A DNA stretch of 64,000 nucleotides from positions 59,981-123,980 of the forward strand of contig JAIPDO010000003.1 in NCBI GenBank assembly GCA_021737645.1, written 5' to 3'. This DNA comes from Desulfarculaceae bacterium (lineage in GTDB: Bacteria > Desulfobacterota > Desulfarculia > Desulfarculales > Desulfarculaceae). Position 1 is the stretch's first letter; the number at the start of each line of letters is the position of its first letter. Below the pieces are notes generated by a model, which had not been told where the DNA came from, ran no database searches, and was given only the letters and a program-made list of their open reading frames with translations. This document shows positions 33,088 to 42,451 of the stretch, in pieces. The position numbers and the translations under genes were made by a program.

Positions 33088-33444
33088 ATGGCAGAAGTGC
33101 AGTTTAAGCTGTGGATAGAGGAAAACGACAAGGTGCTCTTTGGCGGCGGCCGCCTGAAGTTGCTGAAAGCGGTGGTCGACCAAGGCTCGTTGGCCGGAGC
33201 GGCCCGGGAGTTGAGCATGAGCTACCGCGCTGCCTGGGGGCGGCTGCGGGCTTCGGAGAAGCGGTTGGGTTTCCCCTTGGTGGAGCGCAGCGACTCCGGC
33301 CGCCGGGAAGTGCAACTCACTCCCCAGGGGCTCAAGATGGTCAAGCAGTTCGAGGTGTTTGAAAAGCAGGCCCAGGACTTCGCCGACAAGGCTCAGAAGA
33401 ACTGGAGCAAATTGGTTGGCGACCTGCGCGGGGAGAAGAGTTAG
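33088..33444 (+). CDS. ModE N-terminal-type (TunR-like) DNA-binding regulator
   Basis: A 118-residue winged-helix protein starting at ATG 33088 after GAAGGGAAGG. It carries the ModE/LysR-like DNA-binding domain (LFGGGRLKLLKAVVDQGSLAGAARELSMSYRAAWGRLRASEKRL) and lacks the molybdate-binding MOP domains of full ModE. Desulfovibrio TunR, a tungstate-responsive regulator of tup genes, also carries a ModE-like DNA-binding domain. It is the first gene before MobB-like and tupBCA and probably controls them; without a sensor domain, a partner must report the metal. Confidence 0.85.
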   Translation: MAEVQFKLWIEENDKVLFGGGRLKLLKAVVDQGSLAGAARELSMSYRAAWGRLRASEKRLGFPLVERSDSGRREVQLTPQGLKMVKQFEVFEKQAQDFADKAQKNWSKLVGDLRGEKS

Positions 33445-33447
33445 CCC

Positions 33448-34053
33448 ATGTCCGCCATGTTGGTGTATCTGGCCGGACCCGGCGGCGAGGCCCAGGAAAA
33501 TTTTTTGGCTGACTTGTGCCGGGAAATTACCGCCCTGGATCTGAGAGTGGCCGTGGCCAGGCCGGACGCCGCCCAGGCCACCCGTCCCACCTGCGGCGCG
33601 GTCGAGCTGCGCTTGGGAGCGGACGGCTTGAGCTTGCTTAGCCCCGGCGGGGCCCCGTCCCTGGAAGAGGCGTTGCGCCTTCTGGAGGGCACGGACCTGG
33701 TGCTCAGCCTGCTGCTTCCAGATGAAGGCAAGCCGGTGGTGGAGTTTTGTCCTGCGGGCAGCTCTCCGGGCCTGCTGGGGAGGCCCGGGCTTTTGGCCCT
33801 GGCCGGGCCTGGCGATCTCCCCCCCGACCCCGGCGTGCCGGGGTTTGGCAGCGCGGCGTCCCTGGCCGGGTTTTTGGCTTCGCGTGCCCAGAGCCGTACG
33901 GCGCGGCTGTCTCTGACCATCCTGGCCGATGGCAAGCCGATAAAGGCCAAGGCCTTTGTACGCGATATCATCGCCAACAGCTTGCACGGCCTGCTGGCTC
34001 CCTTAAAGGGAGTCGAAGGCGCCCGCAGGCTGGAAATCATAATAGAAGAGTAG
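33448..34053 (+). CDS. MobB-like protein with lost P-loop
   Basis: A 201-residue protein, 3 bp after the regulator gene. The layout (VYLAGPGG near residue 5, LRVAVARPDAAQATRPTCGAVELRLGA, TDLVLSLLLPDEGKPVVEFC) follows the MobB GTPase that assists molybdopterin-guanine-dinucleotide synthesis. However, the expected GKT/GKS of the P-loop is replaced by GGEAQEN, so nucleotide binding is doubtful. The C-terminal LSLTILADGKPIKAKAFVRDIIAN module (about residue 150 on) is reminiscent of extensions on MobB-like proteins. It may be a catalytically dead partner in tungstopterin assembly; the assignment is moderate. Confidence 0.6.
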   Translation: MSAMLVYLAGPGGEAQENFLADLCREITALDLRVAVARPDAAQATRPTCGAVELRLGADGLSLLSPGGAPSLEEALRLLEGTDLVLSLLLPDEGKPVVEFCPAGSSPGLLGRPGLLALAGPGDLPPDPGVPGFGSAASLAGFLASRAQSRTARLSLTILADGKPIKAKAFVRDIIANSLHGLLAPLKGVEGARRLEIIIEE

Positions 34054-34058
34054 CGGCT

Positions 34059-34751
34059 TTGGATTTTTTCCTTGGTGGCCTGACGAGGGGGCTGGGCCTG
34101 CTGATCAACCTGGACCCCGAGGTCTACGGGATCGCCTGGCTTTCGCTCAGGGTGTCGCTCAGCGCGGTGATCCTGGCCGCCCTGGCGGCGGTGCCCCTGG
34201 GCTTGGTCATCGGCCAGAAGGAGTTCCTGGGCAAGCGCTTTCTGGTGGTGGTGTTCAATACCTTGCTGGCCCTGCCCACGGTGGTGGTGGGCCTGGTGGT
34301 CTATGGGCTGCTCTCCTACCACGGACCCCTGGGCGGCATGGGTATCCTCTACACCCCCTGGGCCATGGTGGCGGCCCAGGCGGTGCTGGCTTTTCCCCTG
34401 ATAACCGCCCTGGTCATCGCGGCGGTGATCACCCTGGACAACCGGGTGGGGCCCACCGCCCTTACCCTGGGGGCCACTCCGATGCAAGCCGCCTGGGCGG
34501 TGCTCAAGGAAGCCCGCTTCGCGGTGCTGGCCGCTCTGGCCGCCGGATTCGGGCGGGTGATAACCGAGGTGGGCGCGGCGATCATGGTGGGCGGCAACAT
34601 CCGCCACTACACCCGCACCTTCACCACGGCCATCGCCCTGGAGACCAGCAAGGGCGAGTTTGCCCAGGGCATGGCCTTGGGTTTCTTTTTGCTGGTGGTG
34701 GCCCTGGCTGTGAATCTGGCCAGCCACCAGCTCCAGGCCCGCTGGAAGTAG
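34059..34751 (+). CDS. tupB: Tungstate ABC transporter permease TupB
   Basis: A 230-residue permease. TTG 34059 with GAAGAG at 34045-34050 gives the normal TupB length; no ATG lies nearby in frame. It has about five membrane segments and the ABC permease motif GRVITEVGAAIMVGGNI near residue 167. The order after MobB-like (5 bp) and before the ATPase fits tupBC. It lets tungstate cross the inner membrane. The frame also continues upstream through the MobB-like gene on another phase, which is not real coding. Confidence 0.9.
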   Translation: MDFFLGGLTRGLGLLINLDPEVYGIAWLSLRVSLSAVILAALAAVPLGLVIGQKEFLGKRFLVVVFNTLLALPTVVVGLVVYGLLSYHGPLGGMGILYTPWAMVAAQAVLAFPLITALVIAAVITLDNRVGPTALTLGATPMQAAWAVLKEARFAVLAALAAGFGRVITEVGAAIMVGGNIRHYTRTFTTAIALETSKGEFAQGMALGFFLLVVALAVNLASHQLQARWK

Positions 34752-34764
34752 TAGGGGATTGCTC

Positions 34765-35445
34765 ATGAGCCAAGCTCTGTTCAGCCTGCGGGGAGTGGTC
34801 AAGCGTTTTGATCAGCGCGAGGCCCTGAACTTGGAGCGCCTGGACTTGGAGGCCGGGGTCATCACCGTGGTGGAGGGCCCCAACGGCGCGGGCAAGACCA
34901 CCCTGCTGTCGATCCTGGCGCTCATCACCCCGCCGGACCAAGGCCGCCTATTCTTCGACGGCCAGGACTTGCCCAACTCCGGCTCCCAACTCACCGCCTG
35001 GCGGCGCCAAATTACCCTGGTGGCCCAGCAGGCCTACTTATTCGATACCAGCGTGGAAAAAAACGTGGCCTATGGCCTGCGCCTACGGGGCCTGGAACGA
35101 GCCCAGCGGGAGGATCGGGTAGGGGAGGCCCTGGCCCAAGTGGGGCTGGCCGAATTCGGGCCGCGCCGGGCCAAGCGGCTCTCCGGCGGGGAAATGCAGC
35201 GGGTGGCCCTGGCCAGGGCCTTGGTGCTGCGCCCCCGTGCCTTGCTTCTGGATGAGCCCTTCGCCAACCTAGACCCGGCCAGCGCCCTGGTTTTTGAGCG
35301 GGTGCTGGGCGAACTGTCCGGCCAGGGCTGCACCGTGGTGCTGGTGAGCCACGCTCTGGAGCAGGCGCACCGGGTGGCCCAGCGGGTGGTCTACCTGCGC
35401 GGGGGACGCTTGGCGCCCGACGCCGGACAGGGCCCCAGCGCTTGA
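34765..35445 (+). CDS. tupC: Tungstate ABC transporter ATP-binding protein TupC
   Basis: A 226-residue ATPase starting at ATG 34765 behind AGGGG. Walker A GPNGAGKTT near residue 37, Q-loop VAQQAYLFDTSVEKNVAYGL near residue 86, signature RLSGGEMQRVALARALVLRP near residue 135 and Walker B ALLLDEPFANLDP near residue 157. It energises tungstate uptake with TupB and TupA. The downstream tupA follows after 75 bp. Confidence 0.92.
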   Translation: MSQALFSLRGVVKRFDQREALNLERLDLEAGVITVVEGPNGAGKTTLLSILALITPPDQGRLFFDGQDLPNSGSQLTAWRRQITLVAQQAYLFDTSVEKNVAYGLRLRGLERAQREDRVGEALAQVGLAEFGPRRAKRLSGGEMQRVALARALVLRPRALLLDEPFANLDPASALVFERVLGELSGQGCTVVLVSHALEQAHRVAQRVVYLRGGRLAPDAGQGPSA

Positions 35446-35520
35446 TTGCCGCTTTCGTGCCCGCCCACTCCTTGCTAACATGATAGCCATCAACTTTTTT
35501 GCCCCTGGGAGGTAATATCC

Positions 35521-36333
35521 ATGCGCGTACGCGTGCTGCTGATCGCCTTGCTGGCCCTTTTGTTGGCCGCCCCGGCCATGGCCGTGGACCGCCTGGTCCT
35601 GGCCACCACCACCAGCACCGCCAACACCGGATTGCTGGATGTGCTGCTGCCAGCCTTTACCAAGCACAGCGGCATCACCGTGCACTACATCCCCGTGGGC
35701 ACCGGCAAGGCGTTGGCCATCGCCAAACGCTGCGACGCCGATGTGGTGATCGTGCACGCCCCGGCCCTGGAAAAGCGCTTTGTGGCCGACGGCTACGGGG
35801 TGGACCGCCAAGCGCTGATGCACAACTATTTCGTATTGGTGGGGCCGCCGGGCAACCCGGCCAAGGTGCAACCGTCGGGGAGCGTGGTGGACGCGCTGAA
35901 GCGCATCGCCCAGGCCAAGGCGCCCTTCCTTTCCCGGGGAGACAACTCCGGCACCCAGGTAAAGGAGCTGTCCCTGTGGAAGGCGGCGGGCATCAAGCCC
36001 GATTGGCCCAGCTACCGCGAGGCGGGCCGGGGCATGGGCCCCACCCTGACCATGGCCGACGAGCTGGGGGCCTACACCCTGAGCGACATAGCCACTTACC
36101 GCAAATACCTGAGCACCGGCCGCATCAGCCTGGTGATTCTGGCCGACAATCAGGATCTGCTTAAGAACCCCTACTCGGTGATTCTGGTAAACCCGGCCAA
36201 GTGCCCCAAGGCAAAGTACGACCAGGCCAAGAAGTTTGAGAAGTTCCTGCTCTCTCCCCAGGGGCAGAAGATCATCGCTGACTACAAGGCGGACGGCAAA
36301 AAGCTCTTCTGGCCGGTCCACCCGCCCAAGTAA
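35521..36333 (+). CDS. tupA: Tungstate-binding periplasmic protein TupA
   Basis: A 270-residue binding protein with GGGAGG upstream of ATG 35521 and a signal peptide cleaved after APAMA. The diagnostic oxyanion loop TTTSTANTGLLD lies near residues 29-40, and FLSRGDNSGTQVKELSLW near residue 138 contributes further ligands. This TTTST loop distinguishes TupA from molybdate ModA proteins. Tungstate captured here serves AOR and probably the formate dehydrogenase in the window. Confidence 0.94.
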   Translation: MRVRVLLIALLALLLAAPAMAVDRLVLATTTSTANTGLLDVLLPAFTKHSGITVHYIPVGTGKALAIAKRCDADVVIVHAPALEKRFVADGYGVDRQALMHNYFVLVGPPGNPAKVQPSGSVVDALKRIAQAKAPFLSRGDNSGTQVKELSLWKAAGIKPDWPSYREAGRGMGPTLTMADELGAYTLSDIATYRKYLSTGRISLVILADNQDLLKNPYSVILVNPAKCPKAKYDQAKKFEKFLLSPQGQKIIADYKADGKKLFWPVHPPK

Positions 36334-36469
36334 GAGGCATGGCTGCAAAATAGGGATTGGCCTCACCAGACGGCCGCCTTAGACTGGGGTAGAGAAGCAA
36401 TAACCGCCCCAGCCGCCGGGGTGGGGCATAGCCGCGGCCCGCGGCGCGAGGTGGCCGACTGGGAGACGC

Positions 36470-37180
36470 ATGAACCGACGCTTGATAAAACGACTGGCCG
36501 TGGTGGCCTTGGTGGTCGCGGCCATCCTGGCCTTTTGGCTGCTGGACCTGGGCCGCTATTTTTCTCTGAGCTACGTCAAACAGTCTCAGGCCGCTTTGCA
36601 GGCCTATTACGCCACCCACCCGGCGATCATGCTGGGTGGTTACTTTTTGCTATACATCCTGGTAACCGCTTTTTCCCTGCCCGGCGCGGCGGTGATGACC
36701 CTGCTGGGCGGAGCCCTGTTCGGCTTTTGGTGGACCCTGCTGGTGGTTTCCTTCGCCAGCAGTATCGGAGCCACCCTGGCCTGTTTTTTCGCCCGCTTCG
36801 TGCTGGGCAACTGGGTTCAGCAGAAGTTCGGCGATAAGCTGGAGCCCATCAACCGGGGGGTGGAGCGGGAAGGGGCCTTTTATCTGTTCACCCTGCGCCT
36901 AGTGCCGCTGTTCCCTTTCTTTGTCATCAACCTGGTCATGGGCCTTACCAAGATGCCGCTGCGCACTTTCTACTGGGTGAGCCAGGTGGGCATGCTGCTG
37001 GGCACGGCGGTGTTTGTGAACGCGGGCAAGGAGCTGGGCCGCATCGACTCCTTGGGCGGCATCCTCTCGCCGGGCCTGATCATCAGTTTCGTCATCCTGG
37101 GCCTGTTCCCCCTGGTGGTTAAAAAGGCCCTGGCCTGGTATCGCCGCCGCACCGGCCGCAAGGCCATCATCGAACCATAG
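36470..37180 (+). CDS. TVP38/TMEM64 family membrane protein
   Basis: A 236-residue integral membrane protein of the DedA/VTT superfamily. The conserved stretches are FSLPGAAVMTLLGGALFGFWWTLLVVSFASSIGATLACFFARFVLG near residue 67 and RLVPLFPFFVINLVMGLT near residue 146, with about six membrane segments. VTT proteins are linked to lipid scrambling. It sits 8 bp before a MerA-like flavoprotein gene; the same pairing is frequent in bacteria, and a joint role in membrane redox stress is inference. Confidence 0.9.
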   Translation: MNRRLIKRLAVVALVVAAILAFWLLDLGRYFSLSYVKQSQAALQAYYATHPAIMLGGYFLLYILVTAFSLPGAAVMTLLGGALFGFWWTLLVVSFASSIGATLACFFARFVLGNWVQQKFGDKLEPINRGVEREGAFYLFTLRLVPLFPFFVINLVMGLTKMPLRTFYWVSQVGMLLGTAVFVNAGKELGRIDSLGGILSPGLIISFVILGLFPLVVKKALAWYRRRTGRKAIIEP

Positions 37181-37188
37181 GAGGAGCC

Positions 37189-38655
37189 ATGGCCGGGTAC
37201 GACTATGATGTGGGGGTGCTGGGCGGCGGCTCGGCCGGGCTCACCCTGGCCTCGGGCGCGGCCCAGTTGGGAGCCAAGGTGCTGCTCATCGAGAAGGAGC
37301 CCCGCCTGGGGGGCGACTGCCTGCACTATGGCTGCGTGCCCAGCAAGACGCTCATCAAGAGCGCCTCCGTGTATCACCTCATGAAGACCTCGGCCCGCTT
37401 CGGCCTGCCCACGGTGACCCCGCCTCCGGTGGACTATGCTCAGGTGGTGGCGCGTATCAAAGGCGTCATCGCGGCCATCCAACAGCACGACAGCGCGGAG
37501 CGCTTTTGCGAACTTGGGGCCCAGGTGCGTTTCGGCCAGGCCCGCTTCGTGGACGAGCACACCGTGGACCTGGAGGGAGAGCGCATCTCGGCCAAGTCCT
37601 GGCTCATCGCCACCGGCTCATCGCCCGCCCTGCCGCCGGTGCCCGGCCTGGCCGATATCCCCTACCTGACCAACAAGGACATCTTCTATTTGGAGCGCCT
37701 GCCCCAGACCATGATCATCCTGGGCGGTGGGCCCATCGCCCTGGAGATGGCTCAGGCCTTCCAACGCCTGGGTTGCCAGGTGAGCCTGGTGCAGCGCAGC
37801 GGCCAGGTGCTGAGCAAGGAAGACCAGGACCTGGCCGATATGGCCATGGCCGCGTTGCAGGGCGAGGGGGTGGAGTTCTACCTGAACACCAAGCTCAGCG
37901 CGGCCCGGGAGGTCAGCGGCCGGCCCGCCCTGATTTTTCACGATAGCCAGGGCCAGCAGGTGGAGCTTAGCGCCGAGGCCCTGCTGGTGGCCCTGGGCCG
38001 CCGGGCCAATTTGGACGGCCTGGGCCTGGGTGACATCGGGGTGGAGTTCGATGCCAAAGGGCTAAAACTGGACCACCGCCTGCGCACCAGCCATAAGCAC
38101 ATCTACGGCGCGGGCGATGTGACCGGCGGCCATCAGTTCACCCACGCCGCCGGATATGAGGGCGGGGTGGTGCTGGCCAATGCGGTGTTGCATCTGCCCC
38201 GCAAGGCCGACTACACTTGGCTGCCCTGGTGCACCTTTACCGAGCCGGAGCTGGCCTCGGTGGGCATGAACGAAAAGGCGGCCGCGGCGGCGGGCCTGGA
38301 CTACACCGTGTGGAGCGAGGATTTCGCGGCCAACGACCGGGCCCTGGCCGAGGGCTCCGGTATGGGTCGCATCAAGCTGATCCTGGACAAGAGCGAGAAA
38401 CCTTTAGGAGTGCAGATCCTGGGGCCCCACGCCGGGGAGATCATCAATGAGTGGGTTGTCGTGTTGGGCGGCGGGGTGAAGCTCTCCACCCTGGCCGGGG
38501 CCATGCACCCCTATCCCACCCTGGGAGAGATCAACAAGAAGGTGGCCGGCGACGTGCTGGCCCCCAAGCTGTTCTCGGACCTGGTTAAAAAGGGGCTCAA
38601 GGTCTTCTTCAACACCAGGGGCCGCGCCTGCAACCCGCCCTGGCAGGAGAAATGA
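37189..38655 (+). CDS. MerA-like FAD/NAD(P) disulfide oxidoreductase
   Basis: A 488-residue flavoprotein with the FAD fold GVLGGGSAGLTLA near residue 9, the redox disulfide GGDCLHYGCVPSK (CX4C) near residues 43-48, the NAD(P) fold IILGGGPIALEMAQ near residue 177 and the FAD motif HIYGAGDVTGG. The dimer-interface catalytic motif reads HPYPTLGE instead of the dihydrolipoamide dehydrogenase form HxHPTxxE: the active-site His is Tyr, as in mercuric-reductase relatives. It has no N-terminal HMA domain or C-terminal vicinal Cys pair for Hg, so the substrate is unknown. It overlaps glk by 4 bp. Confidence 0.88.
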   Translation: MAGYDYDVGVLGGGSAGLTLASGAAQLGAKVLLIEKEPRLGGDCLHYGCVPSKTLIKSASVYHLMKTSARFGLPTVTPPPVDYAQVVARIKGVIAAIQQHDSAERFCELGAQVRFGQARFVDEHTVDLEGERISAKSWLIATGSSPALPPVPGLADIPYLTNKDIFYLERLPQTMIILGGGPIALEMAQAFQRLGCQVSLVQRSGQVLSKEDQDLADMAMAALQGEGVEFYLNTKLSAAREVSGRPALIFHDSQGQQVELSAEALLVALGRRANLDGLGLGDIGVEFDAKGLKLDHRLRTSHKHIYGAGDVTGGHQFTHAAGYEGGVVLANAVLHLPRKADYTWLPWCTFTEPELASVGMNEKAAAAAGLDYTVWSEDFAANDRALAEGSGMGRIKLILDKSEKPLGVQILGPHAGEIINEWVVVLGGGVKLSTLAGAMHPYPTLGEINKKVAGDVLAPKLFSDLVKKGLKVFFNTRGRACNPPWQEK

Positions 38656-39611
38656 TGCCGTCCATCCTGTCCGCTGATATCGGAGCCACCAACAGCCGCT
38701 TCGCCCATTTCCAGGGAGATTCCGCCGATAGCCTGCGCTTGGTCAGCAGCGTGTGGCTGCCAAGTAAGGAGGCCGCGTCTTTCCATGGGCTGCTGGAGAG
38801 CCTGCTCGCCAGCGGCCTGGGTTTGGAGCCCGCTCAGGCCGACCTGGTTTGCCTGGCCGCGGCCGGGCCGGTGGAAGGCGGCACCTATTGCCAGCCGCCA
38901 CACATCGCCTGGGACATCGATCTGGCCCGCGATCTGGGCGGCGACATCCCCAGTCTGCTGATAAACGATTTCGTGGCCCAGGCCTGGGCCTGTCTTTCAC
39001 CGGCGGGGCTTCAGGCCCGGCCGGTGCTGGAGGGCCAAGCCGATCCCCGGGCGCCCAAGGCGGTGATCGGCGCGGGCACCAGTTTGGGCCACGCGGCCCT
39101 GGCCCCGGTCGGCTATGGGGGTTGGGTGCCGGTGGCCTCGGAGGCGGGGCACGCGGCCTTTGCCTTTGCAGGCCAAGAGGAGGCGGCCTACCAGGAATTT
39201 TTGAACAAGGAGAGAGGCGACCCCTATCCCATTGCCGACATCGTGGTGTCGGGCCGGGGGCTGAGCTATGTGCACCAGTTCCTGAGCGGGCAGAAATTGG
39301 AGCCCGTGCAGGTGGGCGAGGTGCTCAACAGCCACCCCCGGACCCTGGAGTGGATGGCCCGCTTCTATGGCCGGGCCTGCCGACAATGGGCCATGCAGGT
39401 GGTGGCCTTGGGCGGGTTGTACATTGCCGGAGGCTTGGCCGTGAAGCTGCCGGCCCTGGTGGAGCACGCGGAGTTTGCCCGGGAGTTCCGCTTGGCCGAC
39501 CCCAGCAACCGCATCTTGCAAGGCATACCGGTGTCCCTAATCACCGATGAGAACAGCGGGCTGTGGGGCGCGGCCGCCGCGGCCCTGGAATGCTTGGGGA
39601 AGCAACGGTAG
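38652..39611 (+). CDS. glk: Glucokinase (Glk family)
   Basis: A 319-residue hexokinase-fold kinase starting at ATG 38652, overlapping the flavoprotein stop (ATGA). It shows LSADIGATNSRFA near residue 6 (phosphate loop), LLINDFVAQAW near residue 102 with catalytic Asp, VIGAGTSLGHAAL near residue 138 and SEAGHAAFAF near residue 163. It phosphorylates glucose using ATP. The usual GTGLG motif reads GAGTSLG, a conservative change. Its coupling to the flavoprotein may be positional only. Confidence 0.85.
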   Translation: MMPSILSADIGATNSRFAHFQGDSADSLRLVSSVWLPSKEAASFHGLLESLLASGLGLEPAQADLVCLAAAGPVEGGTYCQPPHIAWDIDLARDLGGDIPSLLINDFVAQAWACLSPAGLQARPVLEGQADPRAPKAVIGAGTSLGHAALAPVGYGGWVPVASEAGHAAFAFAGQEEAAYQEFLNKERGDPYPIADIVVSGRGLSYVHQFLSGQKLEPVQVGEVLNSHPRTLEWMARFYGRACRQWAMQVVALGGLYIAGGLAVKLPALVEHAEFAREFRLADPSNRILQGIPVSLITDENSGLWGAAAAALECLGKQR

Positions 39612-39686
39612 ACTATGGTTTAGATAGGCAATGGCCCGGAGCCTGGGAGGAGCGACGGGCTTGGGGGGTGAGAAAGCTGTCGTTTC

Positions 39687-40343
39687 ATGAATAATCGCCG
39701 CGCGTTTCTGTCCCGAGGTTTGCATTTATTTGCCGGAGCCTCCTTGGCCCTGGCCTGGCCCGGCCGCCTGTGGGCCGCCGGCAAACACCGCATCCTGCCC
39801 AGCCACCTAAAGGCCACCGACCTGGCCCAAATGAACCCCAAGAGCATAGACAATCGCAATTTGGCGATTACCCCCCTAGAAGACTTCGGCACCATGGGCC
39901 AGACCGACCTGGCGGTGGACCCGGCTAGGTGGCGGCTGGTCATCGACGGGGCGGTGGAGCGCCCCCTGAGTTTGAGCCTGACTGAGCTCAAGGCCCGTCC
40001 GGTTTTGGAGCGCACCGTGCTTTTGATCTGCCCTGGGGTGTTTTCTTTCAATGCCCGCTGGAAAGGCCTGAGCCTGGGCGCGCTGCTAAGACAGGCGGAG
40101 CCCAAGGGTGAGGCCAACCGGGTTACCATCCTTAGCGTAGGCAAGAAATGGCCTAAGGTAGAGCACTTTTTCTTGCGCGAGGTGCTGGCCAACGAAGTAT
40201 TTTTGGCCTACCAGGTCAACGGCCGGGACCTGCCCCGTAAGCACGGCTTTCCCCTCAGGGTGGTGGCCGGAGAGCACTACGGCGACGACTGGGTAAAATA
40301 TGTGGCCCGCGTCACGGTGTCGGCCAAGGGCAAAAAGGGGTAG
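39687..40343 (+). CDS. Sulfite-oxidase-type molybdopterin domain protein, Tat-exported
   Basis: A 218-residue protein. The N-terminus MNNRRAFLSRGLHLFAGASLALA is a twin-arginine signal, so it should be exported folded. The rest is a compact sulfite-oxidase molybdopterin fold (WRLVIDGAVERPLSLSLTELKARP). The candidate Mo-ligand Cys is in LLICPGVFSF near residue 115, followed by WKGLSLGALLRQA. The HGFPLRVVAGEHYGDDWVKYV segment near residue 190 closes the cofactor pocket. It lacks the dimerisation domain of true sulfite oxidases and is shorter than MsrP, so the substrate is unknown. Confidence 0.87.
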   Translation: MNNRRAFLSRGLHLFAGASLALAWPGRLWAAGKHRILPSHLKATDLAQMNPKSIDNRNLAITPLEDFGTMGQTDLAVDPARWRLVIDGAVERPLSLSLTELKARPVLERTVLLICPGVFSFNARWKGLSLGALLRQAEPKGEANRVTILSVGKKWPKVEHFFLREVLANEVFLAYQVNGRDLPRKHGFPLRVVAGEHYGDDWVKYVARVTVSAKGKKG

Positions 40344-40403
40344 GCTAGCGGCTTAGGGGCCACGCGCCTCGGAGCAGGAACTACCCGTGGAGGGCCGGAG
40401 CCA

Positions 40404-40433
40404 TTGACAGCCGGCCGGGCACGGTTGTCTATA
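40404..40433 (+). promoter_or_regulatory. Sigma-70 promoter of the sigma-54 activator gene
   Basis: TTGACA at 40404-40409, 18 bp, then TCTATA at 40428-40433, 28 bp before the activator start. It indicates housekeeping expression of the activator. Confidence 0.5.
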
Positions 40434-40460
40434 GGCATGGCTTTCAGGAGATATTAGGAT

Positions 40461-42212
40461 ATGGCCGCCCAGCCCACATCGGAACTGACTCCCATTACCT
40501 CGCATTTCGACGCCTCCTCGGCCGGTGTCCTGGTCATCGACGCCAAGGGCATCGTGGTTTATGCCAACCCGGCGGCGGGGCGGATTTTCGAGCAGGCCCC
40601 CCTGGAAATCGTGGGCACTCCCTCGGAAATTTTGGAGCCTGAGGCCTGGCTGGCGGCCCGGGCCACCATCAAGAGCGGCGCCCCCCAATTGGGCAACCGC
40701 CTGCGCCTGGACCAGTGCAACGTGCTGGTCAATTATCTGCCCGTTTATGCCGACGGGCAGGTGCGCTGGGTGCTGGTGATGATGGGCGACCCCTGGGACC
40801 CGGATCAGGGATCGCTGTATCCCGAGCCCTACAAGGCCGTGGCCTCGCAGCTGGAAGCCATCATGGAGTCCTCCTTTGATGGCCTTTGGATCACCAACCA
40901 CCAGGGAGTGGTGGTCAAAATAAACCGGGCCGCCTTGCGCCTCACCGGCCTGCCCCGGGAAAAGGTGGAGGGCCGCTTCGTGGGCGATCTGCTCAACGAG
41001 GGCAACTTCAACGACTCGGTGACCTTGGAGGTGCTCAGGCGCAAGACCACGGTCACCATGGTGCAGAGCCTTAAGTCCGGCAAGAAGATCCTGGCCACCG
41101 GCAGCCCCATCTACGATGCCGAGGGCGAGATCGCCTTTGTGGTGATCAACGACCGCGACATAACCCTGTTGGACCGCATGCGCCGCCAATTGGAGGAGAG
41201 CGAGGCCCAGTTGGAGCAGTTCCGCAGCACGCTTTTGGACAAGCAGCTGGAGGAGATGTCCGACGATCACTTTATGTGCCGCAGCCGGGCCATGAAAGAG
41301 GTGTATGAAAAGGCCTTGCGCGTGGCCCCCACCAACTCCACGGTGCTGATCACCGGCGAGTCGGGGGTGGGCAAAAGCATGCTGGCCAAACTCATCCACG
41401 CCAAGTCTCCCAGGGCTCAGGGCCCCTTTGTGCGGGTGGACTGCGCGGCCATCCCCACCTCGTTGTTCGAGTCAGAGCTTTTCGGCTACGAACGGGGCGC
41501 CTTCACTGGAGCCAGCAGCCGGGGCAAACCCGGCCTGGTTGAGCTGGCCAACCAGGGGACTCTGTTCCTTGACGAGATCGGGGAATTGCCCCCCGAACAT
41601 CAGGTGAAGCTGCTGCGCTTTTTAGAGGCGCGCCGCATGATCCGGGTGGGCGGCTCGGTGGAAAAGGAGATCGACACCAGGGTGATCGCCGCCACCAACA
41701 AGGATCTGGCCGCCGAGGTGGAGGCCAAGCGTTTCCGGCACGACCTGTTCTACCGTTTCAATGTGGTGCCCCTTTTCGTTCCCCCTTTGCGCGAGCGCCC
41801 CAGCGACATCCTCTACCTGCTGGGTTTTTTCCTGAAACGCATCGGCGAGGACAACCAAATTCACAAGCAGCTCAGCCCTGAGGCCCGCACCCTGATGCTC
41901 AACTACAGCTACCCCGGCAACGTGCGGGAGTTGGAGAACATCGTGGAGCGGGTGCTGATCCTCAGCCCAGGTGAGGAAGTGCGCCCCGAGGACCTGCCCG
42001 GCGAGGTGCGCAAGGCCCAGGACCACGGCCAGGATCTGGACTGGGAGCAGGGCTTCGATCTGCGCCAGCGTCTGCGCGACCTTGAATTAGACTGGATTCG
42101 CGAGGCCTTACGGCGCTTCGGTACTCAGCGCAAGGTGGCACAACATCTGAGGGTGAGCCAATCGACCATCGCCCGCCGATTGCAAGAGGAAGAAGACCAT
42201 TTGATTCACTAA
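40461..42212 (+). CDS. Sigma-54-dependent activator with two PAS domains
   Basis: A 583-residue bacterial enhancer-binding protein. Two PAS sensor domains occupy residues about 20-115 and 130-250. The AAA+ domain has Walker [11 protein letters not shown] near residue 299, the sigma-54 contact loop GAFTGA near residue 347, Walker [13 protein letters not shown] near residue 368 and the [17 protein letters not shown] segment. A Fis-type helix-turn-helix ends the protein ([24 protein letters not shown]). It faces a downstream operon with a -24/-12 promoter and an upstream palindrome, so it almost certainly drives that operon. The sensed ligand is unknown. Confidence 0.95.
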   Translation: MAAQPTSELTPITSHFDASSAGVLVIDAKGIVVYANPAAGRIFEQAPLEIVGTPSEILEPEAWLAARATIKSGAPQLGNRLRLDQCNVLVNYLPVYADGQVRWVLVMMGDPWDPDQGSLYPEPYKAVASQLEAIMESSFDGLWITNHQGVVVKINRAALRLTGLPREKVEGRFVGDLLNEGNFNDSVTLEVLRRKTTVTMVQSLKSGKKILATGSPIYDAEGEIAFVVINDRDITLLDRMRRQLEESEAQLEQFRSTLLDKQLEEMSDDHFMCRSRAMKEVYEKALRVAPTNSTVLITGESGVGKSMLAKLIHAKSPRAQGPFVRVDCAAIPTSLFESELFGYERGAFTGASSRGKPGLVELANQGTLFLDEIGELPPEHQVKLLRFLEARRMIRVGGSVEKEIDTRVIAATNKDLAAEVEAKRFRHDLFYRFNVVPLFVPPLRERPSDILYLLGFFLKRIGEDNQIHKQLSPEARTLMLNYSYPGNVRELENIVERVLILSPGEEVRPEDLPGEVRKAQDHGQDLDWEQGFDLRQRLRDLELDWIREALRRFGTQRKVAQHLRVSQSTIARRLQEEEDHLIH

Positions 42213-42451
42213 AGAATATTTGAGTCTATAGTGCATAAAATAAGTGATAATAATAAAAAGCAAATAAACATAATTCGTACTGTTTACCTACCTTTGGGTC
42301 GGTGCATATACCGCATATAAATCGGCCTCCTATACAAATTTGTCTGCAAAAATGGTTTACTCCCTTTCATACTAAAATAACGGGCGATCATCTTTGCTTT
42401 GATTCACTTTTGCAAGAAATTGCCAATCTGGGTTGACCCGTTTGCCGCATC

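Noticed and set aside
36411..36435. GC-rich hairpin after tupA as terminator
   Set aside because: Short stem with poor loop and no T tract; support is too weak to call.
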